Shown here one piece after another: positions 1-7,928 of a stretch of 64,000 bases of DNA. The position numbers and the translations under genes were made by a program. The stretch is taken from positions 186,001 to 250,000 of the forward strand of contig NZ_CP018744.1 in NCBI RefSeq assembly GCF_001922545.1. Direction: 5' to 3'. The DNA is from Borreliella garinii (GTDB lineage Bacteria; Spirochaetota; Spirochaetia; Borreliales; Borreliaceae). Every line of letters starts with the position of its first letter. Within the stretch, counting starts at the first letter, position 1. Under the pieces are notes generated by a model. It was not told where the DNA came from and did no database searches. It worked only from the letters and a program-made list of their open reading frames with translations.

Positions 1-571
1 AATCAATAAATGCACTTTCTTTAATGGACTTTGAAAAATCACTATTATCTCTTTTAATAAAACTAAAATCCAAAATTATATTATTCAAATGAAATAATAT
101 CCAATTAAACATTATTCCTGAAATCACTTCGCTAATATTGAATTTAGCTTTTAAATATCCAATTAAAATCCCTAAACTACCTGCCGCTAAAAAAGTAATA
201 ATAAAAATAGTAATTACATGTAAAATTGGAGGCATATCAAGGAAAATCGATGCTATTAAAGCAACAATAGATCCTAGTATAAACTGACCTTCGACCCCAA
301 TATTGAAAAGGCCTGTTTTCAAAGAAATACCAATAGAAAGCCCTGTAAAAATCAAAGGAGATGCATAACTTAAAACATAACCCAAATGTTTGGGGGACGA
401 GAATAAAATCTCCAGTATTATAAAATACATTCTAAAAGGAGAATAACCAAGCCCCATCACCACTAGTCCAACGATTAAAAATCCAACAAATAGAGCAAAA
501 ATACTAACAAATGCTGAAGAATTTAAAATTTTTAATATAAATTTGCTGCATATGTTTTTACTAATTGTCAT
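1..571 (-). CDS. ABC transporter permease, nucleoside/sugar type (partial, C-terminus outside window)
   Basis: This is an inner-membrane permease of an ABC importer of the YufP/RbsC-like family. I translated it directly: the product begins MTISKNICSKF, has a first hydrophobic segment at about residues 18-42 and carries the family block NIGVEGQFILGS near residue 90, followed by further membrane segments. About 190 residues are visible and the gene runs off the left edge. Its ATG directly follows the TAA stop of the upstream ATPase gene with no spacer, so the two are certainly co-transcribed and probably translationally coupled. By gene order it corresponds to BB0678. Related Borrelia systems use PnrA/Bmp-like lipoproteins and import purine nucleosides; that substrate is inferred, not seen. 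Confidence 0.9.
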   Translation of the reverse strand, partial: MTISKNICSKFILKILNSSAFVSIFALFVGFLIVGLVVMGLGYSPFRMYFIILEILFSSPKHLGYVLSYASPLIFTGLSIGISLKTGLFNIGVEGQFILGSIVALIASIFLDMPPILHVITIFIITFLAAGSLGILIGYLKAKFNISEVISGIMFNWILFHLNNIILDFSFIKRDNSDFSKSIKESAFID

Positions 572-2182
572 TTAGCTTAAACCTATCATCATTTTACCAA
601 TAACATCAATATCAAAATTGTCCTCTAAAATACCCACTATCCTCCCATCATGCATTACGGCTATTCTGTCACAAACATTAACAAGCTCATCAAGCTCAAG
701 AGAAACCAACAAAACGGATCTACCTGCATCTCTTTGCTCTATTATTCTTTTATAAATATTCTCAACAGCTCCAACATCAAGACCTCTTGTTGGCTGAATA
801 GCTAAAAGAATATCTGGCTCTAAACTAATCTCACGAGCAATAATAACTTTTTGCTGATTGCCTCCAGATAAATATTTTACCTTATTTAAAATACCTCTTG
901 GCCTAATATCAAAATAATTTACAAGTTGGTTGCTCAATTTTTTTAAAATGTTAAGATCAAACCCTACAAATTGTCTTTTAACCTTATCAAATTGTCTTTT
1001 AATAAAATTGAAAAAATTAAATTTTAAATCAAAACTACTCTTTAAACGATTTTTTTTTAATCCTAAATAATCGGGATTATCAAAGCTCTTAAGTCCAATA
1101 TTTTGCATAACATTGAATTCTAAAATAAGACCATGTCTTTGCCTGTCCGAAGGAATATTGCCAATTTTTTTATCTATTATTTGCTTAATCGTTAAACCTT
1201 TTAGAGATTCTAGACTCCCTGAAGAATTTTTTTTAAAAATATCACCCTTAAATATGCTTTTTAAACCCAAAATTGCATCAACTAAATCTTCTTGGCCACT
1301 TCCCTCAATACCAGATATCCCAAGAATTTCACCATTTCTCAGATTAAGATTAACGTCTTTAACTTTTAAAACCCCCCTCTCATCTTTAACACTTAGATTC
1401 TTTATTTCAAGAACATTAAAATGATTTTCAAATTGAATTTTAGATGAGCGAAGTGAAACCTCTTTGCCTATCATTAATTTTGTAAGATCCTTGTCATTAA
1501 TCTCAGCAATATCAACAGTTTTAACAGCCCTCCCAAGGCGCATAATTGTGCATCGCTTTGCAATAGATCTAATTTCTTTTATTTTATGAGTAATAAGTAT
1601 TACAGTATGACCCTCTTGAGTTAGTACCTTTAAAATATTTATAAAATCATCAACTTCACTAGGAGCAAGCACTGCAGTAGGTTCATCAAAAATAATAATA
1701 TCTGCATTTCGATAAAGCACTTTCAATATCTCTATTTTTTGCTCCATGCCAACACTTAGGTCTTCAACCTTTTTCTCTAAATCTATCTTTAAACCATACT
1801 TTTCCGAAAGATAATTTATTTTTCTTTTAGCTTGTTTGTAATCAAGAAAACCAAATTTTGAATTTTCATATCCTAAAATAATATTCTGAACAGCGGTAAA
1901 TTGTGGAATTAACATAAAATGCTGAAAAACCATTCCAATCCCATTGTGAATGGTCTCGCTTGAATCCTTAAAGCTTACTTCTTGGCCTTTTAAAATAATT
2001 CGACCACTATCTACTTGATGAATCCCATAAATAGTTTTCATTAAGGTAGTCTTTCCAGCACCATTTTCTCCAAGAATAGCATGAACTTCGCCTGCCTTAA
2101 ATTTAATAGAAATATCATCATTGGCAACAAAATCGCCGTACTTTTTTGTAATATTTTCTAATACTAGTATATCTTCTTTCAT
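572..2182 (-). CDS. mglA: ABC transporter ATP-binding protein, double nucleotide-binding domain (nucleoside/sugar type)
   Basis: A cytoplasmic ATPase with two fused ABC domains, 536 residues, as in RbsA/MglA/YufO. The first domain has Walker A GENGAGKT at residues 38-45, a signature block LSVGMEQ near 142 and Walker B IIIFDEPTA near 162. The second has the degenerate Walker A GIEGSGQE near 290, without the lysine, which is normal for this family, then the intact signature LSGGNQQK near 440 and QPTRGLD. An insertion of about 60 residues rich in Phe and Lys precedes the second signature. It drives uptake through the permease that starts at its stop codon. The symbol mglA is the traditional label; Borrelia evidence points to purine nucleosides rather than galactose. 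Confidence in family is high, in substrate low. Confidence 0.92.
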   Translation of the reverse strand: MKEDILVLENITKKYGDFVANDDISIKFKAGEVHAILGENGAGKTTLMKTIYGIHQVDSGRIILKGQEVSFKDSSETIHNGIGMVFQHFMLIPQFTAVQNIILGYENSKFGFLDYKQAKRKINYLSEKYGLKIDLEKKVEDLSVGMEQKIEILKVLYRNADIIIFDEPTAVLAPSEVDDFINILKVLTQEGHTVILITHKIKEIRSIAKRCTIMRLGRAVKTVDIAEINDKDLTKLMIGKEVSLRSSKIQFENHFNVLEIKNLSVKDERGVLKVKDVNLNLRNGEILGISGIEGSGQEDLVDAILGLKSIFKGDIFKKNSSGSLESLKGLTIKQIIDKKIGNIPSDRQRHGLILEFNVMQNIGLKSFDNPDYLGLKKNRLKSSFDLKFNFFNFIKRQFDKVKRQFVGFDLNILKKLSNQLVNYFDIRPRGILNKVKYLSGGNQQKVIIAREISLEPDILLAIQPTRGLDVGAVENIYKRIIEQRDAGRSVLLVSLELDELVNVCDRIAVMHDGRIVGILEDNFDIDVIGKMMIGLS

Positions 2183-2426
2183 TAAGCTTTAAATCCCAAT
2201 AAACATATCAAACGAATTGCCCACAATATTTTTTATTCTAATGAAATATAATAAAGCTTAAAGCTTATATTTTCAATAGCATTTCTAGATTTCAATAAAA
2301 AAATAAATCATTCATAAAAGTTAATTAATGGTAAATAAAAAATGCTTAAAATATAAAAACCTTAATAAAGAGAGCAAATTAATGATAAAATAAAAGAATG
2401 ATTAAACTATCAAAAAAGAGAGTATT

Positions 2427-3089
2427 ATGAAAATTAAAGCCTGCATTTTTGATATGGATGGAACCCTGGTAAATAGCATCATGGATATTGCATTCTCAAT
2501 GAATTCTGCTCTTTCAAACTTGGGATATAATGAAATAGAGCTAAACAAATTCAATGCCCTTGTTGGTAGAGGATTTGACAAATTTGTAATAGACACTCTA
2601 AAGCTATTATCTCTTGAATATAATAATCCCAATTTACAAGACAAACTTTATAAAGAATTTGTAAAAGAATATAACAAAAATCTTTCATCTAAAACACAAC
2701 CATACGAAAATATCAAAACCCTTCTAGAAAATATGAATGAACTTAAAATTCCCATTGGAATTTTAAGTAATAAAAACCACGAAGAATTAATAAGTTTGGT
2801 AAAAAATATTTTTGGAAAAATACTTTTTTTTGAAGTCAGAGGTTATTCAAAAAAATTTCCACCAAAGCCAGATCCTGAAAATGCCCTTGATATGATATTA
2901 GAATTGAATGTCCAAAAAGAAGAAATCGCATATATTGGAGACAGCGACGTAGATATGCTAACTGCAACAAACGCTGGATTTATACCAATAGGGGTTTCCT
3001 GGGGATTTAGAAGTGTTCAAGAATTAAAACAAAATGGAGCAAAACATATACTCCATAAACCCCTTGAACTATTGGACCTAATAAAATGA
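2427..3089 (+). CDS. gph: HAD-family phosphatase (phosphoglycolate phosphatase-like)
   Basis: A 220-residue haloacid-dehalogenase hydrolase, subfamily IA. The catalytic motif I FDMDGT has the nucleophile at Asp9 and the acid/base at Asp11. A helical cap follows; motif II is ILSNK (near 112), and motif III/IV is the conserved lysine in KPDPE followed by YIGDSDVDM. Members dephosphorylate small phosphometabolites; 2-phosphoglycolate, produced during DNA repair, is the usual assigned substrate but specificity cannot be read from the sequence. It is first in a four-gene operon: its stop overlaps the next ATG by four bases. The gene is divergent from the ABC ATPase across 244 bases of AT-rich DNA. 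The GAGAG before the ATG is a modest ribosome-binding site. Confidence 0.88.
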   Translation: MKIKACIFDMDGTLVNSIMDIAFSMNSALSNLGYNEIELNKFNALVGRGFDKFVIDTLKLLSLEYNNPNLQDKLYKEFVKEYNKNLSSKTQPYENIKTLLENMNELKIPIGILSNKNHEELISLVKNIFGKILFFEVRGYSKKFPPKPDPENALDMILELNVQKEEIAYIGDSDVDMLTATNAGFIPIGVSWGFRSVQELKQNGAKHILHKPLELLDLIK

Positions 3090-3949
3090 ATGCAAAACCA
3101 TATTTTCCTTACCTATATCATTACCTATTCAATCATGAAAGCATAAAAAGTTTGTCTGCTATAGAAAAAGAAATTGAAATGCTCAGCTATTTAAAAGAAA
3201 ACAAAAAAACTATTGCTACATTCATCAAAAATGATTTTGAATCAGAACTAAAAGATCTAATTCAATACATCAAAGATAAAACAGATGCAATGATTACGCC
3301 ATTTGTTTTATCTGGCATTGAAGCTATTGATTTTAACATTGTAAAGCCTCTTTTTACCAAAGAATTAACAAAAAACGACTTAAATTTGATATTTAACTTC
3401 GTTAAAGCCAACTCATCTTTAAGAAAAGAATTCTTTTATAATTTTAATACTATAAGCAATGGATACATCACTTTTTACATAAACAAACTATTTGAAGGAA
3501 AAAATTCCTATACAATATATTTAATACAAAAGGAAAATAAAGCCCTTTATTCATCAGACATTATAAAAAATTATATAAAGATATTACTCCTCTTAAAAGT
3601 TTTGGTAATTAAATACTGCTTTGAAAAAGGAATAGAATTGACTATTAAAAATATTGAATCGACTTCAAAAGCAATAAGCAATGATACCGATTTTCTAGAC
3701 GAAAAAACAGCTAGACTCATAATTGAAAGCTTTTTTAAATATGAGACTTTACAAACAATGTCTCCAATTTCAACATTAATTGCCATTTTTTCAGCCAGAG
3801 CAAGAATTCCAAAATATAAAAACAATCCAGTCAAAGGTTTTATTGGGTATGATGAAAGTTGGTTTTCAATAAAACAATCAGGCTCTAGAGAATATGATTC
3901 AAGAATAATCAAAGAATTATTAGAAATAGCCAAGGGAAATAAATGGTAA
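3086..3949 (+). CDS. Conserved hypothetical protein, no recognised domain
   Basis: I do not recognise this 287-residue protein. It has no signal peptide and no clear membrane segment; one hydrophobic stretch near residues 165-178 (KILLLLKVLVIKYC) looks like a buried helix. It is Lys/Ile/Asn-rich like other plus-strand genes here. Its ATG overlaps the stop of the upstream phosphatase (ATGA) and its 3' end overlaps the start of the next gene by seven bases, so expression is coupled to gph and to the HAMP-containing membrane protein downstream. A cytoplasmic partner of that membrane protein is one possibility, based only on operon position. Orthologue by order: BB0675. Confidence 0.8.
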   Translation: MNAKPYFPYLYHYLFNHESIKSLSAIEKEIEMLSYLKENKKTIATFIKNDFESELKDLIQYIKDKTDAMITPFVLSGIEAIDFNIVKPLFTKELTKNDLNLIFNFVKANSSLRKEFFYNFNTISNGYITFYINKLFEGKNSYTIYLIQKENKALYSSDIIKNYIKILLLLKVLVIKYCFEKGIELTIKNIESTSKAISNDTDFLDEKTARLIIESFFKYETLQTMSPISTLIAIFSARARIPKYKNNPVKGFIGYDESWFSIKQSGSREYDSRIIKELLEIAKGNKW

Positions 3950-4989
3950 AAAATTTTTCAATTTTCTTAAAAGCAATAATAATTTTTTCAATATTTGAAC
4001 TTTTAATCGAAGAGCTCTCAATAATTCTTTTTTTACCATACAAAATACGATTTGCACTAATATTTCTTGGTTTTCTATTTGACACAATTTTTATTTTCAT
4101 TTTTTTATATAAAATAACCAAGGCTTACCTTTCTAAAAGATTAGAAATCTACGTCAGAAACAATCTATTTTTCGACATAATTCACTGCCTTATCCCATTA
4201 GTATTTTATAGTTCATATCAGCTTAAAAACATAATTGTCGCCCACGAAACCATATTAAATCCAATAATGCTATCACTTTTTAAGCTAAGATTTTTAAGGC
4301 TTCTTAGGTTTAACGACCTAATAATAGAAATCTATTACAATTCAAAAGAAAAGAACCTAATACTAATAGCATTTGCTAGGACATTTTCAATGAGCTTATT
4401 AATACCATTTACATTTTTTATAATAATATCAAGCTCAAAAATTGTAAATTCAATACCAGAAAAACAAGAATTTAATATTATTAAAAATATATCAATAATA
4501 AATGAAAAAGCTTACATTAAAGAAAAATATCCTTTCATCCTAATAATCAAGGAAAAAGAAGATATAATATACTCAAAATCAGACGAAATATTTGTTTACT
4601 ACAGTCCTAGTGAATACAAAGTAATAGAAATAGAGAAGACAAAATTTTATATAGATAAATATTTGCAAAGAAAAAGCGATTCTATTCTTGGGATTTTTCT
4701 ATTTGCATTGTTTGCATCATTTACTATTTTTTTAATGAATTTTTATAAATTTTTTAAAGCAAGCTTTTTAAATCCTATTATTTTAATGACAAAAATTTTA
4801 CAAGACCCATTAGAATATCGAAAAATTCAAATTCCTTTTACTTTAAGCGAAGAAAAAGTATATGAACTTGCAAAAGCATTTAACAATCTTTTACTAAAAG
4901 AAAAACTAAATTCAAAGCGAAAAAGCAAAATACCTTTAGAAATTGAAAAAGTAAAAAAAATAATTAACAAAAGCCAGGAATTAAAATGA
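3943..4989 (+). CDS. Membrane protein with voltage-sensor-like four-helix domain and HAMP domain
   Basis: A 348-residue membrane protein. The N-terminal part reads like a voltage-sensor module: helix 1 about 8-31, helix 2 about 38-60 with Asp47, helix 3 about 73-89 containing FFDIIHCLIPL (Asp78), and helix 4 about 108-125 with basic residues at Lys114, Arg116, Arg119 and Arg122, the three-residue spacing of an S4 helix. A fifth hydrophobic helix (about 138-162), an extracytoplasmic region (165-245) and a last membrane helix (248-268) follow. Residues 268-320 fit a HAMP linker: Pro278 in the first helix and EEKVYELAKAFNNLL in the second. No kinase, cyclase, phosphatase or chemoreceptor output domain follows; it ends with a basic tail. 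AAGGGA gives a good ribosome-binding site. The membrane topology is inferred from hydropathy; the VSD assignment needs profile comparison. Orthologue by order: BB0674. Confidence 0.75.
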   Translation: MVKNFSIFLKAIIIFSIFELLIEELSIILFLPYKIRFALIFLGFLFDTIFIFIFLYKITKAYLSKRLEIYVRNNLFFDIIHCLIPLVFYSSYQLKNIIVAHETILNPIMLSLFKLRFLRLLRFNDLIIEIYYNSKEKNLILIAFARTFSMSLLIPFTFFIIISSSKIVNSIPEKQEFNIIKNISIINEKAYIKEKYPFILIIKEKEDIIYSKSDEIFVYYSPSEYKVIEIEKTKFYIDKYLQRKSDSILGIFLFALFASFTIFLMNFYKFFKASFLNPIILMTKILQDPLEYRKIQIPFTLSEEKVYELAKAFNNLLLKEKLNSKRKSKIPLEIEKVKKIINKSQELK

Positions 4990-5501
4990 AAATTCAAATA
5001 ATTTCAATACTACTTATAGTATTATATTTACCACTTAATGCTAGGCTTTTGAACATCTCAATTGAAAAAAGAGCAAGCGAAGAAATAAAAAAATATTCAT
5101 CTTTCAATTTAATTTTAGAAAAAGAATACTATACTAATTTTCCAACAAGCGAAATAGAAAAAAATATTTATAAACTAACCGAACATTTTGTAAAAAGCAT
5201 AATGCTAAATAAAACTGACTACAGCTTATTAAATTCGAACTACAAAGAAGTAAATAAATATCTAATTCAAAGCGAGCTTATTGATAACAAATTTTTAAAA
5301 TACAAAATATTTAAAATTAAAAATATAAATGGGATTTTTAAAAGTTATTCGCTAATATACACAAAAACGGGATTTTACAAATTAGAGCTTTACATAGAAA
5401 ATAATGTAGAGCCTATAAAAATATTCAATCTTAACATTACTTATTTTTTAAAGAATTCAGATAAAATAAGTAATGAAATGATTTTTTCTCCAAATGAATG
5501 A
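4986..5501 (+). CDS. Exported protein of unknown function
   Basis: A 171-residue protein with a typical signal peptide: basic start, hydrophobic core at residues 5-16 and a probable signal peptidase I site after LNA (residue 19). No lipobox cysteine is present and no domain is recognised. The mature part is Lys/Asn/Tyr/Ile-rich and probably periplasmic. Its ATG overlaps the stop of the HAMP-containing membrane gene by four bases, so it is the last gene of that operon and could act with the extracytoplasmic region of that protein; this is inference from position only. The gene converges on cheY3 with a 39-base gap and no obvious terminator hairpin. Orthologue by order: BB0673. Confidence 0.78.
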   Translation: MKIQIISILLIVLYLPLNARLLNISIEKRASEEIKKYSSFNLILEKEYYTNFPTSEIEKNIYKLTEHFVKSIMLNKTDYSLLNSNYKEVNKYLIQSELIDNKFLKYKIFKIKNINGIFKSYSLIYTKTGFYKLELYIENNVEPIKIFNLNITYFLKNSDKISNEMIFSPNE

Positions 5502-5540
5502 AAATAATAAAATTAAAACTTGAGCTATTTTATAAACAAT

Positions 5541-5981
5541 TTATTTAACAAAGACGGACATTACTCTTTGAAGAACCTTTGCCCTATCTAATGGTTTAAC
5601 AATAAATGTTTTTGCTCCTTTTATTAAGCAATCCTTAACTAATTGTTCTTTACCTAAAGCAGATATCATTATCACTCTAGCATTTTTATCAAATTCCATA
5701 ATATTAGAAAGACAAGTTATTCCATCCATTTTTGGCATAGTAATATCAAGAGTAACAATATCAATATTAGGATAATGATTCTTATATTTTATCACAGCCT
5801 CTTCTCCATCAGCTGCTGTATCAATAATATTAAAGCCCTCTGATGTAAAAATTTGTGTAAGCTGCTTTACGGTAAAAACAGAGTCGTCAACAATTAAAAC
5901 ATTAAAAGGAATGCCTGTATCATAATTGATTCCCCTAGGTTTAGATGAAGAATCTGCAGCAATTGTAGTCTTTTGAATCAT
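5541..5981 (-). CDS. cheY3: Chemotaxis response regulator CheY3
   Basis: A single-domain response regulator of 146 residues with an N-terminal extension of about 25 residues. The receiver domain shows the acidic pair Asp32-Asp33 (VDDS), the phosphoacceptor Asp79 in VTLDITMPKMDG, the conserved Ser/Thr in MISALG and Lys in IVKPLD. Phospho-CheY binds the flagellar motor switch and controls reversal; in B. burgdorferi CheY3 is the regulator needed for chemotaxis and D79 its phosphorylation site. Last gene of the flaA-cheA2-cheW3-cheX-cheY3 operon. AGAGAGG lies five bases before the ATG. The long N-terminal extension rich in Ser/Thr/Lys is unusual compared with the 120-residue enteric CheY. Confidence 0.96.
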   Translation of the reverse strand: MIQKTTIAADSSSKPRGINYDTGIPFNVLIVDDSVFTVKQLTQIFTSEGFNIIDTAADGEEAVIKYKNHYPNIDIVTLDITMPKMDGITCLSNIMEFDKNARVIMISALGKEQLVKDCLIKGAKTFIVKPLDRAKVLQRVMSVFVK

Positions 5982-6020
5982 ATTAACCTCTCTTTTCTAA
6001 TAAAAAGATTTCTTTTCATA

Positions 6021-6506
6021 TCAAACCCTCTCTCTTATTGCAATATTAACTTCTATAATTTTACCATCAGGCAAAGAAAAAGGAACAATCAAAGCTTCAG
6101 AACCTTTATTGCTTATTTTCATATTTTCTCCATAAATAAAAGCTGGTGGAGTTATATCAAATACAAAACCTTTAGCATGCAGAGTAGTAACAAAATTTCC
6201 GGCAATAATGTTGCCAACCTCAGTAAGAATTGCAGCAACCATCTCTTTTGTTTCCTCATCATCAAAATCATCATACTCTTCAAAATTTAATTTAGAAGCA
6301 ACAAAAAGAGCTGTTTCTATATCCATGTCAATAATTATACTACCCTCAACAGACCCGGCAAGCCCTACTATTACAGAAACACCTTTTATCTTTTGATTTA
6401 TCGATTTAAGCCCTGGTTTACCCATTTTTATATTCTCAACAAGCAACATATCTCTTAAAACTGAAGAAGCGGCATCCAAAAACGGCTCTATATAATCTAT
6501 TCTCAT
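6021..6506 (-). CDS. cheX: CheY-P phosphatase CheX
   Basis: A 161-residue CheX/CheC-family phosphatase that removes phosphate from CheY in bacteria without CheZ. The catalytic pair expected for CheX, a Glu and an Asn three residues apart, is visible as Glu96 and Asn99 in LTEVGNIIAGN. The protein begins MRIDYIEPFLDAA, the usual CheX start. A strong AAAGGAGA site lies just before the ATG. It is placed between cheW3 and cheY3, its direct substrate gene, in the flaA operon. Length matches the family. Confidence 0.96.
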   Translation of the reverse strand: MRIDYIEPFLDAASSVLRDMLLVENIKMGKPGLKSINQKIKGVSVIVGLAGSVEGSIIIDMDIETALFVASKLNFEEYDDFDDEETKEMVAAILTEVGNIIAGNFVTTLHAKGFVFDITPPAFIYGENMKISNKGSEALIVPFSLPDGKIIEVNIAIRERV

Positions 6507-6517
6507 TAATTTCTCCT

Positions 6518-7921
6518 TTAGACTTTCCTGTATAAGTTAAAATATTTTGCGGATTTCTCTTTTATAAAAACATCATTATTTTTAAGCTCTTCGTTATCTC
6601 CCAAAACCAAAAGAGCCCCTTTAATAGTTTTGGAAGCAATGATATTTAAAATTAAAATCTGATCTTTACTATCCAAGAAGCATAAAACATCTTTTAAAAA
6701 AACCATTCCCAAATTATCAGGCAAATCTGAAAAAAGAGCATCGGAATATTCAAACAAGACATTATTGAGAATTTCTGACTTAAATTTATAAACCCCAGGA
6801 CTTTGTTCAAAAGAGTTCCTACGATAAATTTCACTAATACCAATTTCTGACTCTGAAAAAATCAACCTAGAAGTTTCAACCACTTTTGACAAATCATTAT
6901 CAATAGCTGTCAACTTAAAAGGTTTTACATAATATTCAGACAAAGCATTAACTAAGGCTATAGTCTCTCTTCCACTACCACAACCAATTTCCAATACATT
7001 GAAAATAGAATTCAAATTATCCATAAAATTTAAGCGATTCTTAACAATTTCATTTTGAAATTCTTCCAAACAATCAACTCCCCACAAACTTCCCGATGAT
7101 TTTGAATAAAATTCATTTAAAAAACTATCGTAAGGCAAGCAATCAGTATCAACCATATTAAATTTTACTCCAACTTTTTCTAAAAACACATCATTTACCA
7201 AAGAAGCATTAAACTTGTATTTCAAAAGATTTTTTTTAATATTCTCTAAATTAAAAGTTGAAATATTATTTAAAATTAAATTTTCATTGTTATTGCTATT
7301 TTTTGGAAAAACATTATTGGCAGAAAAATTACCTTTACAATCCTCTAGCACATCTAAATCATCAGAATCGCTTACAAAATCGATTTTTTCAGCAGAATTT
7401 TGGCCAGGCTTTAATACCTTTTCTTCTTCACTATAATTAAAAATTTTAAAAACATCGAGCAGTATATAAAGTTTTTCGTTATAATCTACAACGCCTTTTA
7501 TATAGTTTATTAAAGAATCTTGGGATAAAACTGGGTGTGGATCTTGAATAAGGCTAGAATCTATTGAAAAAACATTATTAATTTTATCAACAATAACCCC
7601 TATAAGAAGGTCTTCATTTTTTAAAACCATAATATCTTCAAGATCTTTTTTGTTAAATTCTAAATTAAACATTATTCTAAGGTCTATAATAGGAATTATT
7701 TCGCCTCGTAAATTATCAAGCCCAGCTACATATTTTTTGACATTTGGAACATAAGTAAAATTACTAGATTTTCTAATTTCTTTAACTTGCATAATGTCTA
7801 CCAAATAATGATCTGACCCAAGCTCAAAAGAAACAACCTTAAAATCAAAATTGGTCAATTTAGAATTACAATTTTTATCGTCTAAAATTTTAGGTCCAAA
7901 ATAAATTTCTTTTATCTGCAC
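6518..7921 (-). CDS. cheW3: CheW coupling protein fused to a CheR-like methyltransferase domain (CheW3)
   Basis: A 467-residue fusion. Residues about 24-165 are a CheW domain (YLVDIMQVKEI; LDNLRGEIIPIIDLR). A low-complexity linker of about 165-240 is rich in Asp, Ser and Asn. Residues about 250-467 resemble the catalytic domain of CheR: the AdoMet loop VLEIGCGSGRE (309-319), the acidic residue in TAIDND (341), FLKDVLCFLD in place of the CheR CRNVLIYF block and a following glycine-containing LLVLGDNE. CheW links receptors to CheA; the second domain is either a methyltransferase or an inactive structural domain, as described for CheW-CheR-like hybrids in treponemes. The start codon is GTG; AAGGAG overlapping the cheA2 stop lies ten bases upstream. 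Confidence 0.9.
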   Translation of the reverse strand: MQIKEIYFGPKILDDKNCNSKLTNFDFKVVSFELGSDHYLVDIMQVKEIRKSSNFTYVPNVKKYVAGLDNLRGEIIPIIDLRIMFNLEFNKKDLEDIMVLKNEDLLIGVIVDKINNVFSIDSSLIQDPHPVLSQDSLINYIKGVVDYNEKLYILLDVFKIFNYSEEEKVLKPGQNSAEKIDFVSDSDDLDVLEDCKGNFSANNVFPKNSNNNENLILNNISTFNLENIKKNLLKYKFNASLVNDVFLEKVGVKFNMVDTDCLPYDSFLNEFYSKSSGSLWGVDCLEEFQNEIVKNRLNFMDNLNSIFNVLEIGCGSGRETIALVNALSEYYVKPFKLTAIDNDLSKVVETSRLIFSESEIGISEIYRRNSFEQSPGVYKFKSEILNNVLFEYSDALFSDLPDNLGMVFLKDVLCFLDSKDQILILNIIASKTIKGALLVLGDNEELKNNDVFIKEKSAKYFNLYRKV

Positions 7922-7928
7922 AAGAGAT

